Assembly: GCF_002205635.1 (NCBI RefSeq)
Contig: NZ_NISJ01000003.1
Span: 32,397-96,396 of the forward strand
Reading direction: 5' to 3'
DNA: 64,000 nucleotides
Origin: Sphingopyxis witflariensis
GTDB lineage: Bacteria > Pseudomonadota > Alphaproteobacteria > Sphingomonadales > Sphingomonadaceae
Positions 16,826 to 25,855 of this stretch are shown here, piece by piece. The first letter of the stretch is position 1; every line of letters starts with the position of its first letter. The notes beneath the pieces were generated by a model. That model did not search any database. It was not told the origin of the DNA and saw nothing but the letters and a program-made list of their open reading frames with translations. The position numbers and the translations under genes were made by a program.

Positions 16826-19800
16826 TCAGAACTGGAAGGTTACGCCGCCACGTAGGCCGGTTACCTTGTTATCCCCTCCGAACGTCTGGCTACTGGTGAA
16901 GAACAGGTTCAGCCTGTCCGCCACCTTCGCTTCGAACCCTGCCTCGATCATGCCGAAGCTGTCGGGCTCGGCGCCTTTCAGGATGAACGCATCGCCGCCG
17001 CCGACATAGCGCGCGGTGATGTCGCTCGGCAGGTTACCCTGGAAGGTATAGGAGGCCCGCGCGAAGGGACGCAGCGTGACGCTGTCCGAAAGCTCGGTTT
17101 CGGTGCCGAGCTTCACGCCGAGGACCGGCGAGAAGACCGTCTTCTTGCGGCCTTCGACGTCGAGGCTGAACGCGCCCGCACCGGTCTCGGTGAAGCCTTC
17201 GAGCGACGTCCGGCGCAGAACCAGCTTGCCGTACGGCGTGATCGTCACGCTGCCGGTGCGATAATCGTAGCCGGCCTCGAGGCTGACATCGAACTGCTTG
17301 GCGTTGATCGATGCCTCTGCCGTCCGGGCCAACAGGCCCATCGTGCGGGTTGCGTCATAGTTGGTCCAGCCATAAGCGAGCTTCGCATTTGCATAGATCG
17401 GCCCGAAGCCCTGCGTGACATAGGCACCCACGGTCCAGGTACGACCATCGACCGCTTCCGGCGTGCCGCGTGCGGCGATGTCATGCTCGGCATAGGCACC
17501 GCCGAAGCCGAAGGCCCCGTCGGCCGCATAAGCGAAGTCGACACCGCCCGCGAGACCATAGCTGTTCGCCCGGATGTCCGAGGCGCCAAAGGCATCGCCA
17601 TCGCCATATTTCGCCCAGTTACCGACCGGATTGAGCCAGAGCTGCGTCGCCAGATCGCCGCCGAACGAACGACGGTTCGTCATGACGTCGAGCATCTGCC
17701 CGAAGACGCCGTTCTGATCGACAGCCGCCAGCGACCCGTAGACCTCACCCGACGACAGCTCGTTGAAGAGCTGCGCAGCCTGATCCGACGACAGGCGGAA
17801 ATCGAGCGCCGTCGCGACGTTGGCGATGTCCTGCGCATAACCGAGTTCGGTCACCGAAGCGAAGCCTGCGCCGCCGGCGGCGTCGGTACGGATCTTCGTG
17901 ATCGCCGAGGCGAGCGCCGAGTCGAGACCGGTCGCAGCGGCAACGGCGTTGGGGTTGTTCGCCCCGCCGGCATAGCTGCTGCGCTTCACTTCCAGACGCA
18001 CTTCCTTCTTCGCCGTGTCGTGCACCAGGGTGAAGCCCACGAAGGGCGAAGTCAGGGTCGGTGCAGCGGCGGCCGAAACAGCCCCCGTGCCGGTGTAGGT
18101 GAACAGCGTATAGCCATCGCCGTTGGCGTAGAGGCTGTCACGATAGACGTTCACCGCGACCTTCCCGGCCAGGTTCAGATTGCCCGTGATGTTGACCCGC
18201 GAAGGATCGACCTCAGCATCTGCGAGCGCCGGCGTGGTGAAATAGCCTACCGACACATTGCCCGCGACCGGAGCCAGCGGCTCGGGCAGCGAGTCACCAT
18301 TACCAACCGCAGTGCGATAAACGCGGACCAGCGTCGGCGTCAGGCCAACGACGGTCGTGCCCGCCGCGGTCTGGTTATAGTCGCCGACCTGACGGACGGT
18401 GATGCCGTCGATCAATTCGGTCTGGCCGACGAGGCTGTTGCCGAACTGATTCTGTCCCGGGGTGATGCGGCGACCGAGAACGAGCGTCGCGGCGTTGTTG
18501 ATATTGCCGCGGACCCCGAACTCAGCGTCTGTCGCCTGGCTCGTCGTCAGCTGGACCTCGCCTGCCTTGATGTTGAAGTTACCGACATCAAGAGTGTAGC
18601 TCGGCTTGCCGCCCGGGAGAGCGGGTTCATAGGCCGCGCCATTGATGACGAACGTACCCGCGCCCTCCTTGTTGAGCGTTTCGACCCCGACGACGCGCAC
18701 CTGATAGTTCGATCCGCCGAACAGATCCTGTGCATCTTTCCCAAGCGACAGAACCGGATTGGGTTTGTCGTCGCCGACCGGCCATTTTTGGTTCGGGTAG
18801 AGGATCGCATCGGCGCCGAGGAAGCCCGAGCCGACAAGATTGACCGTGGTATTCGTCGTCCGGTTGCCGTCCTCGTCGACCTCGCCGAAGATGCTGCCGA
18901 GCGTCGCCGACCCCGAATTGAGGTTGATCGTCGCCTTCACGTCGCTCGTCTTGACCCGGCCTTCTCCGGTCAGATCATTGTCGAGACCGCCGCGTACATC
19001 GAAACCGCCCGATACGCCATTCTGGTTGACCGTGTAGGCCTGCGCAAGCAGCGCCGCCGCCGGCGCATAGCTCTCCTCGGTCGACGTATCGGTGCGGACC
19101 TCGGTGCGGATAGCCGTGTCGATATTCCGGCCGAGGAAGGTGGTGCCGCGAACCGTGCCGTTGTTCGTTACCGTGCCTTCACCAGCTTCGACCTCAATGT
19201 CGCCGCCGATGGTCGCTCCCGCGGCGTTCGTCACGCTGGCCTTACCCAGCGCCACGACAGGCGTGGAGACGACCGTCGCCGTTTGGAGCGAAGCCTTGCC
19301 GAAATTGGTGGTTTCGCTGCTCGAGTTGAAACCGTCGACGATCGCCGAAGCCGACACATTATCGCCGATCTTGCCGGTGTTGGTCACCGTGGCCGAAGTC
19401 GCGCTGGTGACGAAGACATCGTCGCCGATCAGCCCGGCATTGGTGACACTTGCGGGGCCGCCGACGATCGTCGTCTTCGTCTCGCTCGCCAGATTAACGG
19501 TGCCCTTGCCATCGTTGCTCGTCGTGCTGGTTGTCACGCTGTTGAAGGCGACGCTTTCGGCTTCGACATCGCTGGCGACGATCGAGCCCTTGGTGATTTC
19601 GACCGAGGCACCGCTCACACCAGATGCATAGACATCATCGGTCGCAACGGCGGCCTTGTCCTTCAGCGCCTGCGCCGTGTCGACGAGAACGGTTGCCTTT
19701 CCGCCGACCCTCGTGATTTCGGTGGTGACACTTTCTTCGAGCGTGCGGCCGGTCAAGCTGCCGACGAGCGTACCGAAGTTTTCGGACGCCGACTTTGTCT

Positions 19801-22795
19801 TGCCGGTCCATTCGCGCTCGACCGTGGTCTTGGTGACGTTGCCGTCCGCGATAGCGGTGACATAGTCCTCCGAAACACCGGTCAGGGTGACGGTTGCGTT
19901 GCCCCGTCCGGCGTTCACATAGGTGCCGCCTTCGACGGTGCCGGCGATTGTCGCCGCGGCATTGCCCTGCGCCGCCGCGGCACCGCTGGTCGAGACGATC
20001 TTTTCCGAGGCGGTGGCCACGCCGGTCTTCGCATCGCGGACATAGGTCTGTTCGGTCGCCGATTCGCTGTCGGCGCCATTGCCAGCGTTCACGAACAGAT
20101 TGCCGCCGACGACAGCCTTGCTCGCAACGTCAACGGTTGCCGACTTCACGCCATTGACCGAGACCGAACCGCCGACGGTGTCGCGGTTGGCCGTCGCCTT
20201 CCCGGTGATCGACGCCGACGCGACACCGTCGGTCACGACGACCGAATTGCCGAATTTGGCGCTCAGTTCATCGGTGACGGGCGCGCCCTTGGTGAAGGTC
20301 TGGGCAAAGCCGCCAGCATTGTTGGACTTGGACGCGCGGGCGCCGAAGGAATTGCTGGTGACGTTCTGCTCGACCGAGCCGCTCACGGCGACTGACGAAC
20401 TGTTCGTGCCCTGCGAGATGACGTTAGCGCTTCCCCCCGCATTTTCACTGACTGCGACCCGCCCCGCAATCACAACCTTGCTGTCGCCGCCGCTGATCGC
20501 CGTCTCTTCATAGGAGTCGGCATATTCACCGCGGCGCGTGCCGCTGGCGTCGACGTCGAGCACGGTCGTTTCGCTGCTGCTGTTCTTGCTCAGCGTTCCC
20601 GCCACGTTCGAGTTACCGGCCGTCGAACGGACATCGCCGAAAATCGATCCGGTCACGGTGACGGTGCTCGCGAGATCCGCGACCTGCGTGACATTGCCGA
20701 CGGTAGGCGAGCCGAAATTGGTCGTACCGTTTGCACCGGCATAGGTGCCGGTCACGCTGCCGCCGGTTGCGGTGTAGCTGTTGCTGCTCGCGCGTTCCTC
20801 GGTGAAGCTGCTGCCGCCCTTGCCGTCGACGATCGAAGTCGATTTGTAGGATGTGCTGCCGGCCGATTTCCCGCCGCTGCTCCGCGCATTGGTGATGCCG
20901 CGAACCTCGCCCTGATTAAGGATGGTGATGTCGCCGCCCGCGTTCAGATCCACGGTGCCGACGCCGTTGAAACCGACGACGCCGCCGGCTGCGTTCGTGA
21001 AGTCGATCTTGCCCGTCGCGTTGGCGTTCGTCGTTTCGATCACCTCGCTATATTTGGTCGTGGTCGTACCCGCTTTCGCGTCGATGACGGCCTCCGGCGT
21101 CAGTTCGGTACGGACGTAGGTCGAGTCGCTGCCCGACGAATTGCCCGTCACACCGCTGCCGATGGTTCCGGCGTTGTTGATCGTGATATCCTGCGTCGCG
21201 TTCGCGACGACGCCGCCATCGATTTCGGCGCCCGCCGCAACGACGACCGAAGCATTGCCCTTCGACCGGGTATTTGACTCCTCATAGACGTTGCTCAGGA
21301 CGAGCGCGCCGGTCTTGTCGTAAACCAGTTCCTGGTCGATGGCCCGGGTGTTGCCGGTCCCAGCGTTCGCGGTCAGACTGCCGCCGACCGAACCGCCATT
21401 ATCGACCGAAGCATCCTTGGTCGCCGTAGCCAGTACCGACCCGCCGGTCGAACCGGTCTCCGCGATGACGACGGTTGCGCTGCCGACAACCGGCGCATCG
21501 ATCTGCTTCGAGACGTAGCTCAGCCTGACGCCCTTGCCGTCGAAGATTTCGGTCTGTTCGAAGGAATTGGCGCCGCCGCTGCCGGCGTTGGCGGTCAACG
21601 TGCCTTCAACCTCTCCGGCATTTTCGACCGAAGCGTCGCCGCTTGCCGTCGCATTGACGTTTCCGCCGACCGACGCGCCCTCAGCAACTGATATCTTGGA
21701 ATTGCCGGCAACAGAGGCTGTGCTCGAAGCGAACACCTGCTCGACCAGGCCGCCGGCACCGTCAAGCGTCACGGTGGTTTTGTTCATGCTGTTGATGTTG
21801 CCGAGGAGGCTCGCCCGGACATCGTTGACGACGCTTCCCGCGACCGCGATCTCGACATCGCCGTTGGCAAAGCCGAGGACCTCATCGACCTTGCTCTTCG
21901 CGGTCGTCGCAAGCTTGGCGGAGCCGGGGGCGTAAGTCGTGTTGGATTCGTTGGTGATGGTCGTTTTTCCGGCCGGCGGCGCGGCGACGAACGTGTTTTG
22001 GATCGTGCGCGAGGCACCACCCGAATAAGCCAACACAGTGCCGGCGGCGCCGGTCACCGTGCCGTCGGCGTTGCCGGATTGGCCGAAGAAGGTGACGTTG
22101 CCCTTGGTCTTGCCGTCGGCGCTCGCCACATCGCCGACCGTACCGGTCGCGTTGCCGCTGGCAGTGACGTCGGTCGTGGTGTCACCCGAAACGGTAGATT
22201 TGGTCGTCTCCACCGCGGCAACCACGACATTGCCCGAGCGAACGGCGCCGGTCGAAGCGATCTTCACGTCACTCTTGCCGGCAAGAATGACGCCGTTGTG
22301 GATGGTTCCGCTATTGTCGAGCGACACGGTGCCACCAAAGCCGGTCGCCGAAAAACCGCCGGTGACCAACCCGCTATTAGTGGCAGTCAGCGTATTATCC
22401 GCCTTAGCCGGCGACCCGTTGAGCACAACGCCAACCGAATCCGTCACCGCGCCGGCCTTATCGACCGCACCGATGCTGCCGGCGTTGCCGAAGACGATTG
22501 CACCGTCGCCCTGTCCCGCGATTGGCGAGATGCCGATCGTGCCCGGCCCCGTAACCGTCCCCTTCGACGTCACCGTGATCGAGATGTCGCGATCCGGCGT
22601 CGCCTTGGCCGCGTCGATCTTCGCCTGAACGCTCGCAGCAGCTTCCGCGGCATTGACCTCCACTGTCTGTTCGGCGCTCGCGCGCTCCGCAACGATCAGC
22701 GCCGACAGCGGGAAAGCCGCCGAAACGAGCAGCGCCCCCTTGGCGAAACTGCGCAAATGAAAACTGCGCAAATGAGAAGTGGAGTTGGTCGTCAT
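16826..22795 (-). CDS. Giant autotransporter adhesin-like protein
   Basis: A 1989-residue type V (classical) autotransporter. The signal peptide ends at about residue 41 (ERASA). The passenger of roughly 1600 residues consists of degenerate beta-helix-like repeats (NAG-IGG-V, VVVAAGAEIDGGV, VTNAGLIGDDVFV), rich in Ala, Gly, Thr, Val and Ser with regular lysines. The C-terminal 290 residues form the beta-barrel, with Tyr/Gly-rich strands and a terminal Phe (GVTFQF). The chosen ATG has AGAGGA upstream and starts a normal signal peptide. A tandem 15-nt duplication gives SFHLRSFHLRSF-like residues near the N-terminus. The methyltransferase follows downstream and a SARP-like regulator is divergent. 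Likely role: adhesion or self-association at the cell surface. Confidence 0.92.
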   Translation of the reverse strand: MTTNSTSHLRSFHLRSFAKGALLVSAAFPLSALIVAERASAEQTVEVNAAEAAASVQAKIDAAKATPDRDISITVTSKGTVTGPGTIGISPIAGQGDGAIVFGNAGSIGAVDKAGAVTDSVGVVLNGSPAKADNTLTATNSGLVTGGFSATGFGGTVSLDNSGTIHNGVILAGKSDVKIASTGAVRSGNVVVAAVETTKSTVSGDTTTDVTASGNATGTVGDVASADGKTKGNVTFFGQSGNADGTVTGAAGTVLAYSGGASRTIQNTFVAAPPAGKTTITNESNTTYAPGSAKLATTAKSKVDEVLGFANGDVEIAVAGSVVNDVRASLLGNINSMNKTTVTLDGAGGLVEQVFASSTASVAGNSKISVAEGASVGGNVNATASGDASVENAGEVEGTLTANAGSGGANSFEQTEIFDGKGVRLSYVSKQIDAPVVGSATVVIAETGSTGGSVLATATKDASVDNGGSVGGSLTANAGTGNTRAIDQELVYDKTGALVLSNVYEESNTRSKGNASVVVAAGAEIDGGVVANATQDITINNAGTIGSGVTGNSSGSDSTYVRTELTPEAVIDAKAGTTTTKYSEVIETTNANATGKIDFTNAAGGVVGFNGVGTVDLNAGGDITILNQGEVRGITNARSSGGKSAGSTSYKSTSIVDGKGGSSFTEERASSNSYTATGGSVTGTYAGANGTTNFGSPTVGNVTQVADLASTVTVTGSIFGDVRSTAGNSNVAGTLSKNSSSETTVLDVDASGTRRGEYADSYEETAISGGDSKVVIAGRVAVSENAGGSANVISQGTNSSSVAVSGSVEQNVTSNSFGARASKSNNAGGFAQTFTKGAPVTDELSAKFGNSVVVTDGVASASITGKATANRDTVGGSVSVNGVKSATVDVASKAVVGGNLFVNAGNGADSESATEQTYVRDAKTGVATASEKIVSTSGAAAAQGNAAATIAGTVEGGTYVNAGRGNATVTLTGVSEDYVTAIADGNVTKTTVEREWTGKTKSASENFGTLVGSLTGRTLEESVTTEITRVGGKATVLVDTAQALKDKAAVATDDVYASGVSGASVEITKGSIVASDVEAESVAFNSVTTSTTSNDGKGTVNLASETKTTIVGGPASVTNAGLIGDDVFVTSATSATVTNTGKIGDNVSASAIVDGFNSSSETTNFGKASLQTATVVSTPVVALGKASVTNAAGATIGGDIEVEAGEGTVTNNGTVRGTTFLGRNIDTAIRTEVRTDTSTEESYAPAAALLAQAYTVNQNGVSGGFDVRGGLDNDLTGEGRVKTSDVKATINLNSGSATLGSIFGEVDEDGNRTTNTTVNLVGSGFLGADAILYPNQKWPVGDDKPNPVLSLGKDAQDLFGGSNYQVRVVGVETLNKEGAGTFVINGAAYEPALPGGKPSYTLDVGNFNIKAGEVQLTTSQATDAEFGVRGNINNAATLVLGRRITPGQNQFGNSLVGQTELIDGITVRQVGDYNQTAAGTTVVGLTPTLVRVYRTAVGNGDSLPEPLAPVAGNVSVGYFTTPALADAEVDPSRVNITGNLNLAGKVAVNVYRDSLYANGDGYTLFTYTGTGAVSAAAAPTLTSPFVGFTLVHDTAKKEVRLEVKRSSYAGGANNPNAVAAATGLDSALASAITKIRTDAAGGAGFASVTELGYAQDIANVATALDFRLSSDQAAQLFNELSSGEVYGSLAAVDQNGVFGQMLDVMTNRRSFGGDLATQLWLNPVGNWAKYGDGDAFGASDIRANSYGLAGGVDFAYAADGAFGFGGAYAEHDIAARGTPEAVDGRTWTVGAYVTQGFGPIYANAKLAYGWTNYDATRTMGLLARTAEASINAKQFDVSLEAGYDYRTGSVTITPYGKLVLRRTSLEGFTETGAGAFSLDVEGRKKTVFSPVLGVKLGTETELSDSVTLRPFARASYTFQGNLPSDITARYVGGGDAFILKGAEPDSFGMIEAGFEAKVADRLNLFFTSSQTFGGDNKVTGLRGGVTFQF

Positions 22796-23100
22796 GATTA
22801 TTCCTCTGCTTGAATATGGCGAGTTACTGACCGCGCCCGAAGCCATGCGGGCGACAGATAGGACTGCGAGAACCAATAGATGTTGAAGTATTCCCCCTGA
22901 TTCAGACCGGTTGCTCGGTCGATCAAGGACGCAGATGCCAATTGCTGCGTTTGCAGAGCGTTAATGAATCGTTGTCATTGCGTGTCCGTAGCGTTATTAA
23001 TTCGTCCGATGCCTTTTCGGCATTGCTCCCGCCTTTGGCCGCGTCTTATCCGAGCCGGGCAACACGGTTTCCCGTGCGGGGATTGGGAAGGGAGGTGGGG
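22796..23100. promoter_or_regulatory. Divergent control region of autotransporter and SARP-like paralog 3
   Basis: A 305-nt intergenic region between two divergent starts. The central part around 22960-23010 is AT-richer (GCGTTAATGAATCGTTGTC and GCGTTATTAATTCG), with a repeated GCGTTA-T-AAT core about 35 nt apart. This makes it a candidate operator or promoter area. No -35/-10 pair can be assigned with confidence. Confidence 0.5.
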
Positions 23101-23637
23101 GTGAACGGGATGGCCCGCTATCGGCTACGACTTTTAGGAGCATTTCATTTGGCGGCGCCGAACGGAGAGCGGCTCGACGTGACCAGCAAGAAGGCAATCG
23201 CACTGCTTGCCCTCCTCGCCAGCGCCAATTCCGGCGAGCGATGGCGAGCATGGATCCAAGACAAGCTCTGGGGTTCGAGAGAATTGCGTCAGGCGCAGGC
23301 CAGCCTGCGGCTTGAACTGCATCGGTTACGCAAACTTACCGCGGGCGCTCCTTTCCCCCTCGTCGAGGCAACCTCGCGAACGGTGCGCCTCAATCTGTCC
23401 ATGATCGACATCGATATCCGGAACGAAGAGATCGTTGCATGGTCCACCAGTGAATTTCTCGAGGGGATCGACATAGCCGGAGAAGAGTCATTCGAAGATT
23501 GGCTTAGGGAAATGCGCAACAATATCGCCGACCTGTCGAGCTCCCTACCGGCGGACAGAAAGATTTCGCCTCCCGCGAACGCCAACTCTGCCAACGGCAG
23601 TCAAACCCGGCCCGAAAATCCGCCCATTCCGGAATAG
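23101..23637 (+). CDS. SARP/BTAD-like winged-helix protein, paralog 3
   Basis: A 178-residue protein closely similar to paralog 1 across its length: VNGMARYRLRLLGAF, SKKAIALLALLASA, WIQDKLWGSRELRQAQASLR, and FLEGIDIAGEESFEDWLREM. A Pro/Asn-rich tail ends it. The GTG was chosen because GGGAGG sits 5 nt upstream; the ATG 9 nt later is too far from it. It is divergent from the autotransporter, the classic position of a dedicated regulator. It lacks any effector or ATPase domain, so DNA binding may be its only activity, perhaps as a dimer with its paralogs. Confidence 0.8.
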   Translation: MNGMARYRLRLLGAFHLAAPNGERLDVTSKKAIALLALLASANSGERWRAWIQDKLWGSRELRQAQASLRLELHRLRKLTAGAPFPLVEATSRTVRLNLSMIDIDIRNEEIVAWSTSEFLEGIDIAGEESFEDWLREMRNNIADLSSSLPADRKISPPANANSANGSQTRPENPPIPE

Positions 23638-23678
23638 ATTATGCGCCTCGACGATCTCGCTAGCGGGGTAGAATCAAG

Positions 23679-24188
23679 TCATTGCAATCGGGCGACTGCC
23701 CTCCTGCAACGGCTCAAAGCCCGCATGATGTGATATTGGACGCATTTATCACCGACGCCGAGTTCGACCTCGATCTGGCGATACGACAAGCCCTTCAAGC
23801 GGTGCATCAGGAATATCCGCCGCGTCCGTCGCGGCAAGGAAAGTAACGCGCGCCGATATGCCGCACGAAGCTCTCGGCCTTCGATTTTCCATTCCTGTTC
23901 GGGAGCGAGCGGAGCATCACGGGCCTCGTCCAATGGATAAAGCACGCACCCTTTCCGGTGCCATGTCCGCGCCCGGTTGATCACCAGATTGCGAGCCGTC
24001 CGCGTCAAATAGCCATTGGGATTTTCGAGCCTATCGAAAGCCCCGCTTCGCAGGACACAGGTAAATGCCTCCTGCACGAGGTCCGGAGCTTCATCACGCC
24101 CAACTTTCCTCCGGAAGAAGTGGAACATCCGACCATGCTCCGCCCGGTAGAATGCTTCGAACGTGGGGTAGGGTCCTGCGGCGGTCAT
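23679..24188 (-). CDS. ECF sigma factor (FecI-like)
   Basis: A 169-residue extracytoplasmic-function sigma factor. Sigma region 2 covers FEAFYRAEHGRMFHFFRRKV, APDLVQEAFTCVL and NPNGYLTRTARNLV. Region 4 covers LLSLPRRTRRIFLMHRL, GLSYRQIEVELGV and YHIMRALSRCRR. The size is normal. The start overlaps the stop of the upstream nucleotidyltransferase gene (ATGA), so the two are translationally coupled. No anti-sigma factor, FecR or TonB receptor lies next to it, which is unusual for FecI-like factors. Its targets may include cargo promoters in this island, but I see no shared promoter motif. Confidence 0.85.
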   Translation of the reverse strand: MTAAGPYPTFEAFYRAEHGRMFHFFRRKVGRDEAPDLVQEAFTCVLRSGAFDRLENPNGYLTRTARNLVINRARTWHRKGCVLYPLDEARDAPLAPEQEWKIEGRELRAAYRRALLSLPRRTRRIFLMHRLKGLSYRQIEVELGVGDKCVQYHIMRALSRCRRAVARLQ

Positions 24189-24676
24189 GGCCGGTCTCCC
24201 CCGCACTCGCCGATGGGCAGCGGTGCATCGCGCGACGCGCGATAGAGGGTGATCCCGCCCTCGATCCGATCGAGAATGAAGGTGTCGCGCTCGGCCTTTG
24301 CCGCGCGAACGTCGGACTTCGAGTAGATCTCGATATCGATCGCACAGCGATTGCCCAGTTCGCGGTCGAATGTCGCCCGCGCGCGCCGCCAACAAAGCTC
24401 GTCAGTGAAGAGCGGATGATTGACGACGACCCAGAATTCATAATCGGAAAATTCGATCGTTCGGCTGTCTTCGTACCAAGATCGCCGTGCATATGGACCG
24501 ATGAGGATGATGCGCTTGATGCGTCCGGGCTCGGGCGCCTGAACCTGCGAGGGGTCGAACTGGCCGCGCAGGATGCGGGTGATACGCTCGATTTCGCGCT
24601 GCTTGCGCCGGATGAGGTGGCCGACGCGCGCCATCACGACTTCGCGCGCGTAAACGTCGGTTATGGGGGGTGTCAT
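24185..24676 (-). CDS. Degenerate MNT-type nucleotidyltransferase
   Basis: A 163-residue protein resembling the nucleotidyltransferase domain of its neighbour at 24895-25815 (same KQREIERITRIL helix, IKRIILIG strand and SDY strand). The catalytic motifs are altered: GSHARG becomes GPYARRSW, and the acidic pair SDYD becomes SDYEFW. It is therefore probably catalytically impaired. It may be a binding subunit or antitoxin-like partner. Its stop overlaps the ECF sigma start by 4 nt. The start is at MTPPITDV; an upstream in-frame ATG would add 16 unlikely residues. Confidence 0.65.
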   Translation of the reverse strand: MTPPITDVYAREVVMARVGHLIRRKQREIERITRILRGQFDPSQVQAPEPGRIKRIILIGPYARRSWYEDSRTIEFSDYEFWVVVNHPLFTDELCWRRARATFDRELGNRCAIDIEIYSKSDVRAAKAERDTFILDRIEGGITLYRASRDAPLPIGECGGDRP

Positions 24677-24894
24677 TTGCAGCTCGCACCGCGGCGGTCC
24701 GCGCGATTGCGCGCGGATAGGCAAGCGGTGTTCGCTGTGGTGCCGCCTGAGCGGCTATCAGCAACCGTCCGACACGCGGCCGGACCTACATGATGCCTGG
24801 CAGGATAATCCCCGGAATGGCCGCCAGTCGTTCCATCCCGTGCCGACGGTTATGCCAGACTCGGGGAGTCCCGGCAAGCGGGCCAGCCCAGCGC

Positions 24895-25815
24895 CTATCG
24901 GCGCGCCGCCGCCTCAAGCTCGGCGATCTTGTCCGAGCAGACCTGATGGACGACACGGCCCAGTTCCTCCACGCGCTCGCCGAGCCACGCGAGTTCCTCT
25001 TCGCTGATCCGATAGTGTTTTGAGTACCTTGCCTTCGTGTACGCTTCTTTCAGCTTCTGGAACATCGACCGCTCGCGATGCGTCGCCTCGGGCCAGATAC
25101 CGTAAAGACGACGGTCCAGCCCCTCAGCCAGCGAGCGCAAGAACGCGATATTGTGGTTGTAAGGTGAGTAGAAGCTGAGCGTCAGCAAGGCGCAGGTGTA
25201 GATATTCTCGGTAGCCTGATGCAACAGGAAGGCAGCTTTCTTCCAGCTCTCCCGCCCCATGTAGAATTTGTAACCTTCAAGGAATTCTGCCGCGCTGGCG
25301 ACATGCTCCTCAAAATATTCCCGCGCCGTTTCGAGCGCCTGTTCAGGCGTCTTCGGCTTCGGTGTGGCCAGCTCTCGGTCATCGGCTTCGTAAAGCGCGA
25401 TCCCGTCCTTCGCGACTTCCATGAAGAAGACGCGGCCATGCGAGAGCCCGTCGTTCACCTCATGCAGACTGTGAACGATGAAGTTGACTGGCGTGTGGAG
25501 CGTCTTCTCAATCGTGTACGCGCGAATGAGACGTTCCTCGGCACTCGCCCAATAGGCGGCGCGATCGGTCATCTCCTTCTGGCTGACGATGACGAGGATG
25601 TCATAGTCCGATTTATACTGGTTCGCCGACAGCGGCGCGTCGACCCAGTCGCCTCGCGCGTGGCTGCCGAACAGGATGATCTTGAGGATGCGCGCACCCT
25701 TTCGCGGCCCGGTCGCATTCTCGGTCGCACCCCGAAACTCCTCGAAGATCGTCTCGACGATCCGTTCGAGTTCACGCTGCTTAGCGGCGGGAAGATGGGT
25801 GACATCGGTACGCAT
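24895..25815 (-). CDS. Nucleotidyltransferase-HEPN fusion protein
   Basis: A 306-residue protein joining an MNT-type nucleotidyltransferase (GSHARGDW at 50-57, SDYD at 69-72) to a C-terminal HEPN-like helical domain (about 155-300). In the HEPN part, KARYSKHY contains an R-x3-H arrangement, shorter than the usual Rx4-6H RNase motif. Separate MNT and HEPN proteins form toxin-antitoxin pairs in which the nucleotidyltransferase modifies and silences the HEPN RNase. Fused versions are known but little studied. Next to it lie a second, degenerate nucleotidyltransferase and an ECF sigma gene in the same direction, and the relaxase gene is 40 nt upstream. Confidence 0.8.
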   Translation of the reverse strand: MRTDVTHLPAAKQRELERIVETIFEEFRGATENATGPRKGARILKIILFGSHARGDWVDAPLSANQYKSDYDILVIVSQKEMTDRAAYWASAEERLIRAYTIEKTLHTPVNFIVHSLHEVNDGLSHGRVFFMEVAKDGIALYEADDRELATPKPKTPEQALETAREYFEEHVASAAEFLEGYKFYMGRESWKKAAFLLHQATENIYTCALLTLSFYSPYNHNIAFLRSLAEGLDRRLYGIWPEATHRERSMFQKLKEAYTKARYSKHYRISEEELAWLGERVEELGRVVHQVCSDKIAELEAAARR

Positions 25816-25855
25816 GTAGCGGAATCTTCGGGAAGATCGGGCGCTTTGGCAAGAG

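Noticed and set aside
17483..20395. A 970-codon open frame on the plus strand opposite the autotransporter
   Set aside because: It is the antisense of the strongly protein-like autotransporter frame, is very Arg/Asp/Gly-rich without motifs, and results from the absence of stop codons in repetitive GC-rich DNA.
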